NCBI GenBank assembly: GCA_011317545.1
Contig: WUJK01000020.1
Coordinates: 1-58,108, forward strand
From: Coniella vitis
Taxonomy: Eukaryota; Ascomycota; Sordariomycetes; Diaporthales; Schizoparmaceae
Length of the DNA: 58,108 nucleotides
Reading direction: 5' to 3'
Shown here: positions 47,286-58,108 of the stretch, piece by piece
How the letters are laid out: each line of letters starts with the position of its first letter
Numbering within the stretch: the stretch's first letter is position 1
Translations under genes and position numbers: made by a program
The notes under the pieces: model-generated
Databases searched by the model: none
Told to the model about the DNA's origin: nothing
What the model saw: the letters and a program-made list of their open reading frames with translations, nothing else

Positions 47286-47951
47286 TTAAGAGCTACTTAT
47301 ACTCGGACTCCTTAAGTCGAATCCGGACTAATTAATCGTAGCGTTAGGCGCCGCTAATATATTCCAGTCCGTACCTTTAAACGAAGGATCCTATATAGAT
47401 AAAACGGCCTCCTTAGTAGCTACGGTTTAAACGGCCTCGGTAATTCGCTTACGCTCCTCCTCTTTTAAACCAGCGTTTACTAACTTTATACCCTTCTCCT
47501 AAAGAAACCGTTATTATTTCTTTAGACGAGATAATCTAGCTAAAGTCTCTATTAGACGGGCTTATACGTCGGTAAGTTCCCTCTAATACTTAAGTAGATA
47601 CTCCTCTTCCTCCAACTTACGACTATCTAAACGTATTAACTCGTCGTTGATCTTAGATACTAAGGAAAGAATTAATATTAGTATAGTAAGAACTACTAAG
47701 AAAAACTACTTATACGAGGATACTAGTACTCGAGATATATTATAAGAACGGTTTCGTTTAGTATATTACGTATAACTTTTTATACTATTAACTATCTTAT
47801 ATACTAACCCCTCCTCTAGGTATAACGAATAAGGTATAACTTCGTAACCTTGGGTTTCGATATATACAAAACGATTTAAAGTAGTAATACGCTTTTTAGA
47901 TAAAGATAAGGATAGATTCGTAGTATACGATTTTATAATCCTAGAAGATAT
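47286..47951 (-). pseudogene. E9 copy of the antisense coiled-coil frame
   Basis: Its end codon TAA at 47286-47288 and its start ATA at 47949-47951 were both found at the positions predicted from E8. The frame is read against E9 and carries RIP-type stops. Confidence 0.62.
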
Positions 47952-48052
47952 AACGAATTAGGAAGGTATAATCCGAAGTAAGAATATTAGGCAGGACTAC
48001 TTATAGAAATACTATAGGTCTTTAGGGATAAAGACCGATAGAAGGGAGATAA

Positions 48053-48509
48053 TATTATAACCTATAAATATACAGGTTATAGGAATAGGCTAGCGTAATT
48101 ATATACTAGCAAATCGGAACCTTAACGGACCGATGGGGATCTCTTATATAAGGAATACGGATAATATAATTAGGGTTAGGGTAGAGCCTATAAGAGATTA
48201 CTATTGCCTATCGGATAGTTAATGGGCAACTATAGGCATTAATAGGCTTAGATGGGCTATATATTAATGAATAAGAATAACGGAAGGATATAAGGACGAT
48301 GGATTTCCTAGCTATTAGATAGTTTTCCTTATAGTCTTTAGTTATAAATCTAAGTATTATTTTATATAATAGGGTAATCCCTCTTAATCACTTATAATAC
48401 TTAATATTGCTCGATAATATACGAAGACTTAAAGGTAATACTTCCCTACCTGCTAATATACAACTTATAGGTACTTCCAGAATCCGGGATTCAGGCAAGG
48501 ATTATTATA
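48053..48509 (+). repeat. Family A1 LTR (457 bp), 3' LTR of E9
   Basis: It follows the polypurine tract agaagggagataa and ends at the right TSD. Confidence 0.93.
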
Positions 48510-48514
48510 ATTAT
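48510..48514. repeat. Target-site duplication of E9, right copy (ATTAT)
   Basis: It is identical to 40933-40937 and confirms a single integration event. Confidence 0.8.
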
Positions 48515-48538
48515 ATTATTATATATATAATAAAGAGT

Positions 48539-48855
48539 TAAATAGATAAATAGATAAATAAATAAATAAATAAATAGATAAATAAATAAATAGATAAATA
48601 GATAAATAGATAAATAGATAAATAGATAAATAGATAAATAGATAAATAGATAAATAGATAAATAGATAAATAGATAAATAGATAAATAGATAAATAGATA
48701 AATAGATAAATAGATAAATAGATAAATAGATAAATAAATAAATAAAGAAATAAATAAATAGATAGATAAATAGATAAATAAAGAAATAAATAAATATATA
48801 AATAAATAAATAGATAAATAGATAACTAAATAAATAAATAAATAAATAAATAAAA
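48539..48855. repeat. (AAATAGAT)n microsatellite with dense GATA motifs
   Basis: Units of aaatagat dominate at about 48540-48735, giving one GATA per eight bases, followed by mixed aaat units. It is simple sequence with no coding content. Confidence 0.9.
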
Positions 48856-50252
48856 AGATTAAAAAATTAAATATTAAAATAAATAAAGAAATTAAATAAT
48901 TAAGAAATAATAAATTAATAAATAAATAAGTAAGTATATTTAAAAAGAAAGAAATAAGTAAATAAAGAGAGATTTTAAAGGATATATTAGAAGTTTACTT
49001 ATTAAAAACTATTTATTAATATTATTATATATTAAAAAGTATTATATTAAAAAAAGATTATAATTATATAATATATATATTATAAAGATTAAAATAGCTT
49101 AAGTTATATTTATAATATTTATAATTAAGCTTTATAATATATATTATTTATATTATTACTCTTAATATTAAATATTATTTAATATTATTATAATAATTAT
49201 ATAACTTAATAAATAATAAAATAAATAAATAAAAAAGATTAATAATTAAAATATAAAAGAAAGATATTAATAATTAAAATAGATTATAAATAAATTAAAA
49301 GATATATAAATAAATATATAAAAACGTTATTAAAATTATAAATTAAGAAAATAATTAATATATCGAGAAATAGATAATTTAAGAAATTAAGAAATAAATA
49401 AATCGTAAAATAGATAAATTAAAAATTAAATAAATTAAGAAATAGATAAAAAAATAAATTTATAAATAAAAGAATATAAAAGTAAATATTAAGGTTTTAG
49501 TAGGTAAAGTAATAGGATATAAGAAAGCATCTAATAAGCAGGATCTTAGTAGTATTTAAGATATATTTCCAAAATAAGGTTATATTTAGGAATTAAACTA
49601 AACTTAGTTCCTTCTTTTTTTCTTTTAGTATTCCAGTTTTCATTTATAACTATAAATATAATTAACTCTACAGGGTTCCCGTTGCTTTTAAGCAATAGGT
49701 AAGCAAGTTTCCAGCTTAAACTCTAATAGTAAATAATAAATTAAATATATAAATAAATAATTTAATAATTTAATAAATTTAAAGATAAATTATATAATAG
49801 CTAATTATATAAATTAAGAAATATAATACTAGAAAAAGTAATTAAGATATAAATATTTAAATTAATTAATTAATTAAAAAAATATAACTTATTAAATAGA
49901 AAATTAAATAAATAAAAGAATATATAATTAAATATAAAGATATAAAGATATAAAGATATAAAGATATAAAGATATAAAGATATAAAGATATAAAGAATAA
50001 AAGAATAAAAGAATAAAAGAATAAAAGAATAAAAGAATAAAAGAATAAAAGAATAAAAGAATAAAAGAATAAAAGAATAAAAGAATAAAAGAATAAAGAG
50101 ATAAAAAGATAAAGAGATAAAGAGATAAAGAAATAAAAGAATAAAATATAAAGATATAAAAAGATAAAAAAATAAAGAAAAAAAAGATAAAAAGATAAAA
50201 AGATATAAAATAAAGAAATAATATTATAAATTAATAAAACTTATAAAATTAT
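48856..50252. other. AT-rich low-complexity DNA with tandem purine repeats
   Basis: It includes (AAAGATAT)n and (AAAAGAAT)n arrays at about 49935-50100. A short mixed-composition patch at about 49490-49735 contains ttttcttttagtattccag and is less RIPed than its surroundings, but no gene was recognised. Confidence 0.6.
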
Positions 50253-50309
50253 ATATTAAGTTTCTCTTTATATATAAAATAATATTATATATAAAGAGAA
50301 ACTTAATAT
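50253..50309. repeat. AT-rich inverted repeat, arms about 23 bp
   Basis: atattaagtttctctttata and its reverse complement face each other across a loop of about ten bases. It could extrude as a cruciform, or be a remnant of an inverted-repeat element. Confidence 0.7.
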
Positions 50310-50580
50310 ATCTTATTAAATATAAATATAAAATAAAAATTTATAAACGAAATAAATAATTTAAATAATAAATAAATAGAAAAGTATTATTATTAATTTA
50401 ATTAATAATAATATAATTTATAATATTTTAAAATTTAGTTTTATATATAAATATCTTAAATATATTAAATTTAAGTTTTAAATTTTCTTTAATATAATAA
50501 TAGAATATATTAATATAATCTTATTCTTAGTTTTTTTAAAAGCTATAAAGAATAAATTTTATTATTAAAAATATTCTTAT
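50310..50580. other. AT-rich DNA, nothing recognised
   Basis: Low-complexity sequence between the inverted repeat and the less AT-rich leader of the helicase block. Confidence 0.5.
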
Positions 50581-50585
50581 ATTCT

Positions 50586-50619
50586 CTTTGCCGTGCCGTC
50601 GGCACGAACCGTAGCAAAG
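50586..50619. repeat. Nested palindrome at the left border of the helicase block
   Basis: CTTTGC (50586-50591) pairs with GCAAAG (50614-50619), enclosing a tight hairpin CGTGCCG-T-CGGCACG (50592-50606). It sits where AT-only DNA changes to mixed composition and could be the end of a mobile element. Confidence 0.6.
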
Positions 50620-51180
50620 CGAAGGTGCTCGTATATTTGTACGCGAGCTCTACTCTTCGCATTAATAAGTATATCCCTCTGCTTTCTCTTCGTATACTAA
50701 AGAAAGTTCTACCTAGCATTGGACGAGGAGTATCTAAAATCCATTTGTAATAAGTCTTTGTTCGCATTTATTCTATTTTAGCCCTATATTCTGGTTTCGC
50801 CTTGATTCATATAATACTTTACTCATATAGCCCGGAGGGACCCTAGGCCTTCTTAATCTAGCGCTCTTAGTTAATATCCACAAGTCTTCTTAGTATAGAA
50901 ACTACAACGCTATAATATAAGGTGCATAGAGTGCTTTAGTCTAACCCTACCCATCATTCTACCGCGGAATAAGGCTTACTTCGGCCCCACCGCTATATAA
51001 ATGGTCGCTGGTCCGTGCGTTTTTGAGGCCTACTTCGTAAGGCCTATTTCAGCCAATCAACGTCGCACGAGTGGGGTCGTCGCAACCCCAACCCCAACCT
51101 AACCCCAACCGAACCCCAAGCCCCCAAAACACGCGTACGATACGAGTAGCCTCGTACTCTAGGGCTTAAGGCTACGTCTT
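50620..51180. other. Mixed-composition leader with C-rich telomere-like tract
   Basis: No protein gene could be supported; the 74-codon minus frame at 50543-50767 has no recognisable feature. At 51083-51128 an array of AACCCCAACC-type units, including CCTAACCCC, resembles degenerate telomere sequence. The stretch keeps many TG/CA dinucleotides and so is only lightly RIPed. Confidence 0.5.
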
Positions 51181-51605
51181 ATCCTCTTTATCGGCTTTCG
51201 CTCTCTCGTACGATTATCGCAGCCTTATAGTAGTTAGGCCTATCGCCCAGGCTGCATCCTATTATTCGGCTTTATCCCTTATGCAATAATAGCAGCCTCG
51301 TACGTATAATTGGGCTTATCGCCTTAGGCTGTATCCTATTATTCGGCTTTATCCCTCGTACGATAATAGCAGCCTCGTACGTATAGTTAGGCCCATCGCC
51401 TTAGGCTATATCCTATTATTCGGCTTTATCCCTTATACGATAATAGCAGCCTCGTATAGTTAAGCCTAAGGCTAGGTTTAATCCTATTATTCGGCTTTAT
51501 CTCTTATATAATAATAGCAGCCTCGTATAGTTAGGCCTAAGGCTAGGTCTAATCCTATTATTCGGCTTTATCTCTTATACGATAATAGCAGCCTCGTATA
51601 GCGTA
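51177..51605. repeat. 70-77 bp minisatellite, about six units
   Basis: cctattattcggctttat recurs at 51258, 51335, 51412, 51483 and 51553, with an altered unit before it. Each unit also carries gataatagcagcctcgta and a CGTACG step. Confidence 0.85.
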
Positions 51606-51959
51606 GGAGAAGGTAGCCGTCGTTTCTTATAACGCCTTTATCTCCCGTACGATAATTACCGCTTTCTTCCGTCGGTTAGTTACTATACGTAGTAACTTAC
51701 TCGGACTTTCCTAGAGTCTTTAGCGATATTCCCTTCCTACTATATAAAGAACTTCTTCCCTCCCCTTTCCCTTTCGCCTTTTTTCCTCCTTCTTTATTCT
51801 ACCTTTCTTTTTATAAAAAAGCTAGATATCGTTAACCGTACGTCCTATTTAATATTATTATTTCGCCCTCCCCTCCCCTTTCTCCCTACCGTCCGTACTA
51901 ACTATCTAGCTATACGGTAGAAGAAACTCTACTCCTTTTAAGAAAACCCTAAGAAACCC

Positions 51960-52400
51960 GTCTATACGATAGCTACCTCTACCTTTACCCTCTCCGTTTG
52001 CTATACAGACCTAGGCATTTAGAATAGCCGGCGCAGCCTAATCCTCTACCTTACCTACCCTACCTTATATATAGCCCTAACTGCTTTAGCTAAAAACGAT
52101 ACCGAGCGAGACCTCTTAGCTCTACCCGGTACCGATATTCGCCTCTCGGCTAGCGACTCTAGTACGATTACCGCTACCGTTCTTGCTAAGATCCTCCGGT
52201 ATAACTCGTACTTCTTAGCCGTCTTAGTTACTTATACCGGCCGCCCTAAGGCTATACGCTATAAGCACCGCTACCGTATATAAACCTTCCCCTTCGATTA
52301 ATACCTCTTTATTACTAGCTAGTAGTAGAATACCTATACTAATTATATCTAGGACTCGTATATAGCTCGGTACTAAAGCCGGCTTATACTACTATTAGCA
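51960..52400 (+). pseudogene. Degraded open frame upstream of the helicase
   Basis: One plus frame reads ALTALAKNDTERDLLALPG, then ILRYNSYFLAVLV and GRPKAIRYKHRYR, with stops only at Gln/Trp-type codons. It lies in a different frame from the helicase that follows, so it could be an upstream exon, the helicase N-terminus after an indel, or a separate gene. The family is not recognised. Confidence 0.4.
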
Positions 52401-52649
52401 AGGGGGAGAGAGATTTCCTAGGGGTTTATACTAAAGATAAATAGAGGAGGATAGGTTAGATCGTATAAAGGCTTTATTACTTCGTATAGAACCCGTAAGG
52501 GGCCCCTAATACTACTACTACTCCGTACGGAGTTTTCTACCCCTAACCCGTTCCCTACCCCCTCTCGTATATAATCTTACTTACCTTATATTCTAGATTA
52601 GCTCGTATAGGTAAGAGATTTTCCGTCTCTTTTATACGCTATATTATTA

Positions 52650-55600
52650 AACCGAATACCTTATCTTTTTTTAATTTTCTATCTCTATATAATATATTCT
52701 CTTTCCGTACGATAGAGCAATATATTATTATTAATACGGAATATAATATCCTGATTTACCGTTTCTACTAGGTTAACGTATAGCCCGGTACCGGGATTCG
52801 TACGTATTTCCGCTAATAGCATTACCTTAAAGGGCTTATACTTAAGGATATTCTCTCTTCGTACGGCGATACCGTATTCGCCGATCTAGCCTCCGTATAA
52901 CTCCCCGACGATAACTTAGATCCGATTCCCTATTTAGCTATCGTATAAGGCTTAAGCTGCTAATCCTGCCGATACCTTATACCTTCGTATACTCTTTTCC
53001 AACGGTATCTTAAAGTAAGTCTATATCCTATATACGAGAATATAGGTTAGTCCGTACGGCTTTAGAGCTAGCTTACCGTCCCTTAATATAAACGGTATTA
53101 GATCGTTCGTATAGAAGCGGACGAAGTAAACCCTATACCTACTCTCTCCTCGTCTCCTATTACGCTCGATCTAGACTTAGCTTTATTCGAAAACGCCCTT
53201 ACCTAATAGGAAGCTATATTTCTTAAAGTCGACTAGGACTATATACGAATAAGCGATATACGCGAAGGCCTTAACCGTAATTCGGCTTAGGTAAAAAGGG
53301 TTAGCTAGGTTCCGTATTTTTAATCGCACGATAAGCTTACTATCTATTAGGCTACTCTCTAGGACGAGAAGGGGAAGGCCCGATCTATTATACGGTAACT
53401 AGAAAGGCCGGAGATTCTACTAGAGTATTTCGTATAGCTTTAATAAGTCTTAAGAAGCTTCGTACGAGAGCTCGATTACTACCTTCTATAGCTACCTATT
53501 ATTCCAATCGAAATACTCTAATAGCTTACTAGTATCTCGTCGATATAGCCGAATCCCCGCCCCTTCGTATAGCCGGGGTTAGATTTAACGATTATACGAT
53601 ATCGTTCTTTTAGGTAGCGATATCTTATCTTTTATATTCGTACGTATTATCTAGGACGGGAGTAAGTATACGAGTAGTAGGCGGTCTCCTTTTCGGCCGA
53701 GCAATAGTCGCTCTTATACGATATAATTACTACGGTTAATATACTTCTCGACCGTATAAAGCCCCCGGTCTTTACCTAGCTAGCTAGGCGTCCGTATAAA
53801 GCCTGGATATTTGCTCCGGATCTAGACGATAATATATATAAAGAGGACGATAGGGAAAGTCCTCGGAGTCGTATAAGTCTAAGCCCCGAGTATATAGAGG
53901 AGACCGATATCCTCGACTATACGGTCTTTCGGTTTTTTCTTTCGTCTCTTTAGTATTATATCGGCGGGAATCTTTATTTAAATCTACTCCTTTGCTTTTA
54001 TACGGCGTTGGGAATCCGTACGGAGCCGCTTAGCTTTCTAGAACCCTATCTCTATACGATCCGGCTTATAACGCTTCTCTAGCTCGTACGTCTATTTTTT
54101 CTCGAAGCCGAATTTCTCGACAAGCCGTTAGAGCTTAAAGCAATTAGTATATAAGCGGTCTAACGCTTCCGTATAGCGTATAGCGAATAGATAGTACCCG
54201 GTATATATACGCCTATAAGTACGATTATCGCCTAGATAGCGTATAGACGCGGTTAGCGCTATTAGATAGCGGGGCAGGCTTCCGTACGATAGTCTAAGGA
54301 TAAGTAAGTCCTTTTCTATAATAGCGAAGCAATTCCCGTATAAGCGTTTTAGCAGGCCTTATACGAGCTTATCGATAAGGCTATCTATCTCCTCGACGGC
54401 CTTTTTTCTAGGTCCTAGGAGGAGCTTTATATAACGGTCGAGCTTATACGGATCGTCGACTATACTATATAGGTCGGCGCTAGGCGGTTGTTTATAACCG
54501 ACCCCCGGAATATATAGCTTCGCCCGGGGCTATATACGGTATTTAGCTTATTTTAACCGTCTCTCTAGGATTCTATATAAGGCTAGTAGAAGAAGAAACC
54601 GGTTTATTAGTAGCTCTAGTAGCTTCGTACGTTCTATAAGCTTCTCCTTATCCTTATATATATCTAGGGCGGGTAGCCCGGATAAGGGCCCGAAATCCTT
54701 ACCGTTCGGTATAGAGATTCCTAGTAGCTTATACGGAATATCTTTATTCTAAATAGTAAGGTTATAATTATTACGGACCGGGATAAGGGTAAATCGGCTT
54801 ATAGCGTATAAAGCTATAAGGTTATACGCTTTCTCCCGCCGCCGGTTAGGCTTTTCCTTATCGTTTATATTATCTAGCTTTTACCGGTAGAGCGGCTGCT
54901 TCGTATATAATACGGGTTACGCCCGGCCGTCGGCGAATAACTTAAATATCTCTAGTACGAGAGTAATTCTAGGGTTTATATAACCGAAAGGCTTAGTACG
55001 CTCCTCGTACGATATCTCCAGCCGAGGCTCGGTACTCGTATTAGTATTACGCGCTATTATACGATTATAATCGAATTCGGACGGTAAATCCGGGGTTTTA
55101 GTACGAAATAAGCGGAACTCTAGATCGGCGAAGACGAGGATTTATACTATTAGGATATCGATCCGCTTATAGGCGAGCCGGGCGATAAAGGGAGCGGAGG
55201 CTAGAATATCGTCTAGGATTTATAGGCTACGTATAGTACGAAGGTTATATAATAATATTACGCTATCTATATTAGGTTTCTAGGGTTTTTATAGCCCGAG
55301 ATAATTATAACCTTCCGTATAATAAGTTTACTCTAGTATTAGTTCTTATATAGTATAAGCCTAGAGGTTAGCGGAATTCCTCGTACGGAAGGGGAAGACG
55401 AAGGTTAGTAAATACGGAAGCGGAAAGCTTCGCTCTCGTATAAAGGTGGAGAAAGACCGTACGAAAGCCCGAGCTCTATACCGCTAGCTCTATACGCTCG
55501 TACGATATATACAGCTACGGATAAGGATCTTTTATAAGCGCTTTATACGCTTTTTAGAGCCGGTACTAAGTAGAAATTAGCCGAGTAGGCTTTATACTAT

Positions 55601-57363
55601 TATATAATCTACCGACTCTAAGGCTAGTAATTAGTAATCTATATTTTACTAACCGGCGCTAGTAAAAGCTTACTTTTCTATATACCTACGGTCTTAGAGA
55701 ATAATAGGATTAGTATTATTATTATCCTATTTCTTATACTTATCGAGGATTTACTCGTACGGGCTTATAAGCTTTAGATCGATATTATTTAGTTCTAGTC
55801 GGGGCTCCGTACAGGGCGTAAGGGATTCCTATACGCCGTATAACTTATTTTCGTTAGTACGGATATCGCTATAATAGGCGAGTTTATATCGTACGTTAAT
55901 ACGATTACTACGGCTAGCCTTCTCGTACGGAATTTATATCGACGAATACTATACTATTATTACCGATTCGAACTACCGTATACGATTACGCGAGCTAAAG
56001 AGCGTACGACGATTTAGGCAGCCGCTTATCTTTCTAACGGCTACGCTACCGCCTACGTTTCTCGCTTAGTTTCGTACGGAGGTACTAGCTAAGAATGCCG
56101 AAGTAATATATATACGAAACGAGTAAGGCTAATTATCGGTACGGGGTTAAGGTAGTCTCTATATAAAGCGGAGTAAGGCCTAACGAAGCGGTTTAGAGCC
56201 GTACGATAGTAAGAGTATAAGAGCTTAGGGCTGAAATATATAGGTAGTAGAAAGGGGTTATTTACTATCGCTCGAGGGAGGAGATACGGAAGCTTACCGC
56301 TATACTAGGGTGCCCGTACTATTATAATAGGATAAGCGAGGACGAACGCTAGGCCGCTTATATAAGCTAGAGCGAAGGCTAGGAAGGGTAGTAGTAGATT
56401 ATAGCGACGGTTAGGCTTAGTACGGGGATTATATCGAGGGGATTACTACTATTATATATATAGGGATATTATACGGGCTTATCGACTTTATCTAGTAGGT
56501 CGGGCGAAGCGGCTATCGGGCTAGCGAGGTTATTTATTCGGTAATTATTTATAATAAGCAGCAGAATATATAAGGGCTCCGGGAGGCGTACGGTATAATC
56601 GAAAGTATAAATATACTCTAGATAGAGTTATACGTATCGACAAAGGGGTATCGGCGGGCAATTTTAGGCGTATTTCTGGATAAGTCCGATACGGAGAGCT
56701 ATACGATAGTACCCGGGGCGGTTCCGTACGATAACTATAAAAGGCAGTAAGCTATACGGTTCTGGGATAGGGGATTATAGAGGGCGTACGAGCGTATAGA
56801 GGGGTAAAAGATTTAGCTTCTTTACCGCTAGCTTTTAGAGGTCGAAGATAATTATAGTACGGTCTATTAGGTATTCCGTATATACTATACGTAGTCCCGA
56901 GGGCGGGCTAAAGGGCGATATAAAAAGGGGGGAGGGAAAAGAAGTTAGTATAGGCTTTTCGTACGAAAGTATAGCGAGGCCGATTCTATAGCGTACGAAG
57001 CTATATAGCGGGCGATACGGTTCGAAGAGTTAAATTATTACTTTCGGTATAAGTTGCCGCTAAACTAGTACGAGGAAAGGCGTTTAAGGGGGCTTTATAT
57101 AGGGTATACGGCGGAGGACCGAGTTCTTCCTATCGTACTTTTCGTATAGAAGTAGGAATAGGTATAAAGGCTTATATAAGGATATTTAGGATAGATATTA
57201 GGGATTATACGAGCTATTTCTACTAGCTTAAGCGGAAGCAGGTCTTCTACGGATACTAAGGGAAACGAATATAACTTTTTACTCTAGGAAGCTATTCTTT
57301 CAGGAAGCGTATAAACAGGGAGAATTCTAGGAACGATATAAGTAGCTTATCTTATTATACGAG
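52650..57363 (+). pseudogene. RIP-inactivated RecQ-type helicase, telomere-linked (TLH-like)
   Basis: The long frame carries a zinc-finger-like segment near 52949 (GLSC-x-x-C, then LFQRYLK). Near 54686 it has EILTVRYRDS...IRNIFI, a segment I associate with fungal telomere-linked helicases. Helicase motif I is LTGASKS at 55649-55669, with the second Gly of GxGK changed to Ser. After a one-base frameshift near 55930 come motif II DEYYT for DECHT at 55941-55955, motif III TATLPP near 56040 and motif VI Q-Q-V-G-R-S-G-like at 56493-56520, then a C-terminal region containing KQQN and STKG. Its size of about 1,570 codons suits the TLH group. Such genes usually sit next to telomeres. Stops are at Gln/Trp codons, so it is dead. 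Confidence 0.75.
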
Positions 57364-58108
57364 ATATAAAGAAAAATCAATATCTTTTATTATTCTTTTC
57401 TTTATATCGATTTATTATATAAAAAGGGAATCTTTAAAAGGGTAAATAATTAAGAATAAATATATATTATATATTTTATAAATATATAAAAATAAGAAAA
57501 GAAATAAAATAGAAAAGAGAAGAAATTAAATAAGAAAAAAAAAGGTTATATAAAGGATATTTAAAAAGAATTAATATAGTAAAAGGGAGGATAGAATAAA
57601 AAGAATATAAAAAGAAAAAGAATATAAAAAGAAAAAGAAAAAAGAAGAAGGAAGAAATAAAAAAAGATAAAATAATATATATATATATAAGAATAAATAG
57701 ATTTTATAATTTAAATAAAGAATAGTTAAAAATATTTTAAAAGAAAAGAATAAATAAAAGAAATAAATAAAAGAATAAATATTTAAATAAAGAAAAAGAA
57801 AAAGTTAAAATTAAAATATAAAAAAAGATAAAAGATTATTAAATAATTAATTTTAAATAATAAATTTAATAAATTAACTAAAAATAATAAAATAAATAAT
57901 CTAATAAAGATAATTAAGAAGATTAAAATTATAATAAAAAGAAAGATTAAAGCTTATAATATAAATATTTAAAAAGAAAAGAATAATAATAATAAAATAA
58001 AAGAAATATAAAATAAAAATAAAATAGAAATAAATAAAGAAAAGAAAAAGGATTTTTAAAAAGAATAAAATATAAATAAATATATATTAAAAAAAGAAAT
58101 TAATTAAA
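57364..58108. other. A-rich non-coding tail of the window
   Basis: It is purine-rich on the plus strand, with runs of aaag, aaat and gaaaaag. No gene, RNA or ordered repeat was recognised. Confidence 0.6.

Larger units (their letters stand above)
40938..48509 (+). mobile_element. Family A1 chromovirus E9, complete (7572 bp)
   Basis: Two 457-bp LTRs (40938-41394 and 48053-48509) and a 5-bp TSD delimit it. It is colinear with E2 and E8 and has the same parts: gag, protease, RT, RNase H, integrase-chromodomain, tRNA-like tract, antisense frame and polypurine tract. RIP is heavy inside but weaker in the outer part of the 5' LTR. It inserted into AT-rich simple-sequence DNA. Confidence 0.94.

Noticed and set aside
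48539..48855. CRISPR-like or other spaced repeat array
   Set aside because: Uniform 8-base simple repeats with no spacers in a eukaryotic genome; a microsatellite explains it.
50543..50767. 74-codon minus-strand open frame
   Set aside because: It crosses the palindrome and the composition border, with no recognisable domain; may be part of a repeat but is not supported as a gene.
51960..57363. Starship-type giant element with a tyrosine-recombinase captain
   Set aside because: No recombinase motif was seen; helicase motifs explain the long frame better.

Overview
The window reads as a heterochromatic, AT-rich block of a filamentous ascomycete (Pezizomycotina) genome. Almost everything outside 33.5-39.1 kb is depleted of CpA/TpG and enriched in TpA, the footprint of repeat-induced point mutation (RIP). 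Old coding frames are still readable, but Gln and Trp codons have become TAA/TAG, Met has become ATA, and Cys/His have become Tyr. I infer RIP from this pattern; the species cannot be named from the sequence alone.

Layout. (1) 1-33.5 kb is a nested stack of Ty3/gypsy chromovirus retrotransposons. Family A has LTRs of 456, 485 and 506 bp in three subfamilies; family B has LTRs of about 582 bp. Reading right to left from the oldest layer, family B copies E7/E6 were hit by E5, E5 by E4, E4 by E3, and E3 by the tandem E1-E2. Separately, the complete element E8 (18809-26378, TSD TAAAG) inserted into the 3' region of E6. (2) 33.5-39.1 kb is a gene island of normal composition: a half-RIPed coding remnant, a cytochrome P450 fragment, a two-exon ankyrin-type gene, a 94-bp hairpin MITE and an intact gene for a secreted protein. 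(3) 39.0-50.5 kb is simple-sequence AT DNA carrying a second complete family A element, E9 (40938-48509, TSD ATTAT). (4) 50.5-57.4 kb holds a C-rich and minisatellite-bearing leader followed by a RIP-killed RecQ helicase of the telomere-linked (TLH) type. (5) 57.4-58.1 kb is A-rich, non-coding DNA.

How the parts relate. Family A elements have the order LTR-gag-PR-RT-RNaseH-integrase(chromodomain)-LTR on the sense strand. On the opposite strand, between pol and the 3' LTR, they carry an extra coiled-coil reading frame whose start and N-terminus are shared by two diverged subfamilies. In the 456-bp-LTR subfamily a tRNA-Arg(UCU)-like sequence lies between the two convergent genes. LTRs of all three A subfamilies keep a double telomere-type motif (ACCCTAACCCTAA) in an otherwise divergent centre. 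Together with the helicase and C-rich repeats this gives a subtelomere-like setting, although no telomere is present.

Only two genes look intact, the ankyrin-type gene and the secreted-protein gene. No functional RNA gene and no CRISPR array was seen. Product names rest on motif recognition by eye; no database search was run.
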